This document shows positions 6,178 to 6,253 of a stretch of DNA of 6,253 bases, in pieces (positions within the stretch are counted from its first letter, which is position 1; every line of letters begins with the position of its first letter). Source of the DNA: an uncultured Clostridia bacterium (GTDB lineage Bacteria > Bacillota > Clostridia > UMGS1810); NCBI GenBank assembly GCA_937959315.1, contig CALGRC010000140.1:1-6253 (forward strand), written 5' to 3'. Made by a program: the position numbers and the translations under genes. The notes below the pieces were generated by a model. That model was not told where the DNA came from and did not search any database. It saw nothing but the letters and a program-made list of their open reading frames with translations.

Positions 6178-6253
6178 TTATTTATGTCCGGCATCGTCAG
6201 ATTCGATGCTAAACTCGAGGTATACTTCCTCCGTGTCCGCGCCGATATGCCGG
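6178..6253 (-). CDS. C-terminal end of an upstream gene (partial, unknown family)
   Basis: The minus strand is open from the window edge to a TAA at 6180-6178, giving 24 residues that read RHIGADTEEVYLEFSIESDD and then AGHK. The other frame I read here soon hits a stop. The tail is acidic and hydrophilic with an alternating pattern (VYLEFSI) like a terminal beta-strand, as would suit a beta-sandwich secreted protein, but this is too short to assign a family. Its stop lies 28 bases before the start of the next gene, which has its own ribosome binding site in the gap, so the two are probably in one operon. Confidence 0.6.
   Translation of the reverse strand, partial: RHIGADTEEVYLEFSIESDDAGHK

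Overview
The window is a run of same-strand genes, all on the minus strand and transcribed from high to low coordinates. It looks like a piece of an operon for secreted, cell-surface polysaccharide-active proteins. Three features suggest a Gram-positive anaerobe of the Clostridia type, such as a gut or biomass-degrading Firmicute: three S-layer homology (SLH) domains, strong AGGAGG-type ribosome binding sites, and a C-terminal domain style familiar from clostridial secreted proteins. Base composition is mixed, roughly half G+C by eye. The species cannot be named from this sequence.

Layout in transcription order: (1) 6253-6178, the last 24 codons of an upstream gene, family not recognisable. 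(2) 6149-3687, an 820-residue secreted protein with a signal peptide, two copies of a ~240-residue domain, an F5/8 type C (discoidin)-like domain, an Ig-like domain and a clostridial C-terminal domain; no catalytic or anchoring domain is visible. (3) A 55-base spacer with a GC-rich 9-bp hairpin and a ribosome binding site. (4) 3631-838, an SLH-anchored surface protein that begins with a third copy of the same ~240-residue domain. It is interrupted by an apparent one-base frameshift near 2704. If the frame is repaired it would be about 930 residues: signal peptide, repeat domain, Ig-like region, three helical repeats, Gly-rich linker, three SLH domains. (5) 899-1 and beyond, the N-terminal ~299 codons of a secreted clan GH-A glycoside hydrolase, most like GH51 alpha-L-arabinofuranosidases. 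Its start overlaps the end of the SLH gene by 62 bases.

Inferred cooperation: the hydrolase would attack a polysaccharide outside the cell, probably one with arabinofuranose or related side chains. The repeat-domain proteins would bind the substrate or cell-wall polymers, and the SLH protein would hold its copy of the domain at the cell surface. The most notable points are the three shared domain copies across two adjacent genes, the frameshift in the SLH gene, the 62-base overlap in which a signal-peptide sequence doubles as an Ala/Gly/acidic tail, and the divergent hydrolase. No RNA gene, CRISPR array, transposase or convincing promoter was seen. Essentially the whole window is coding; the only gaps are 28 and 55 bases.
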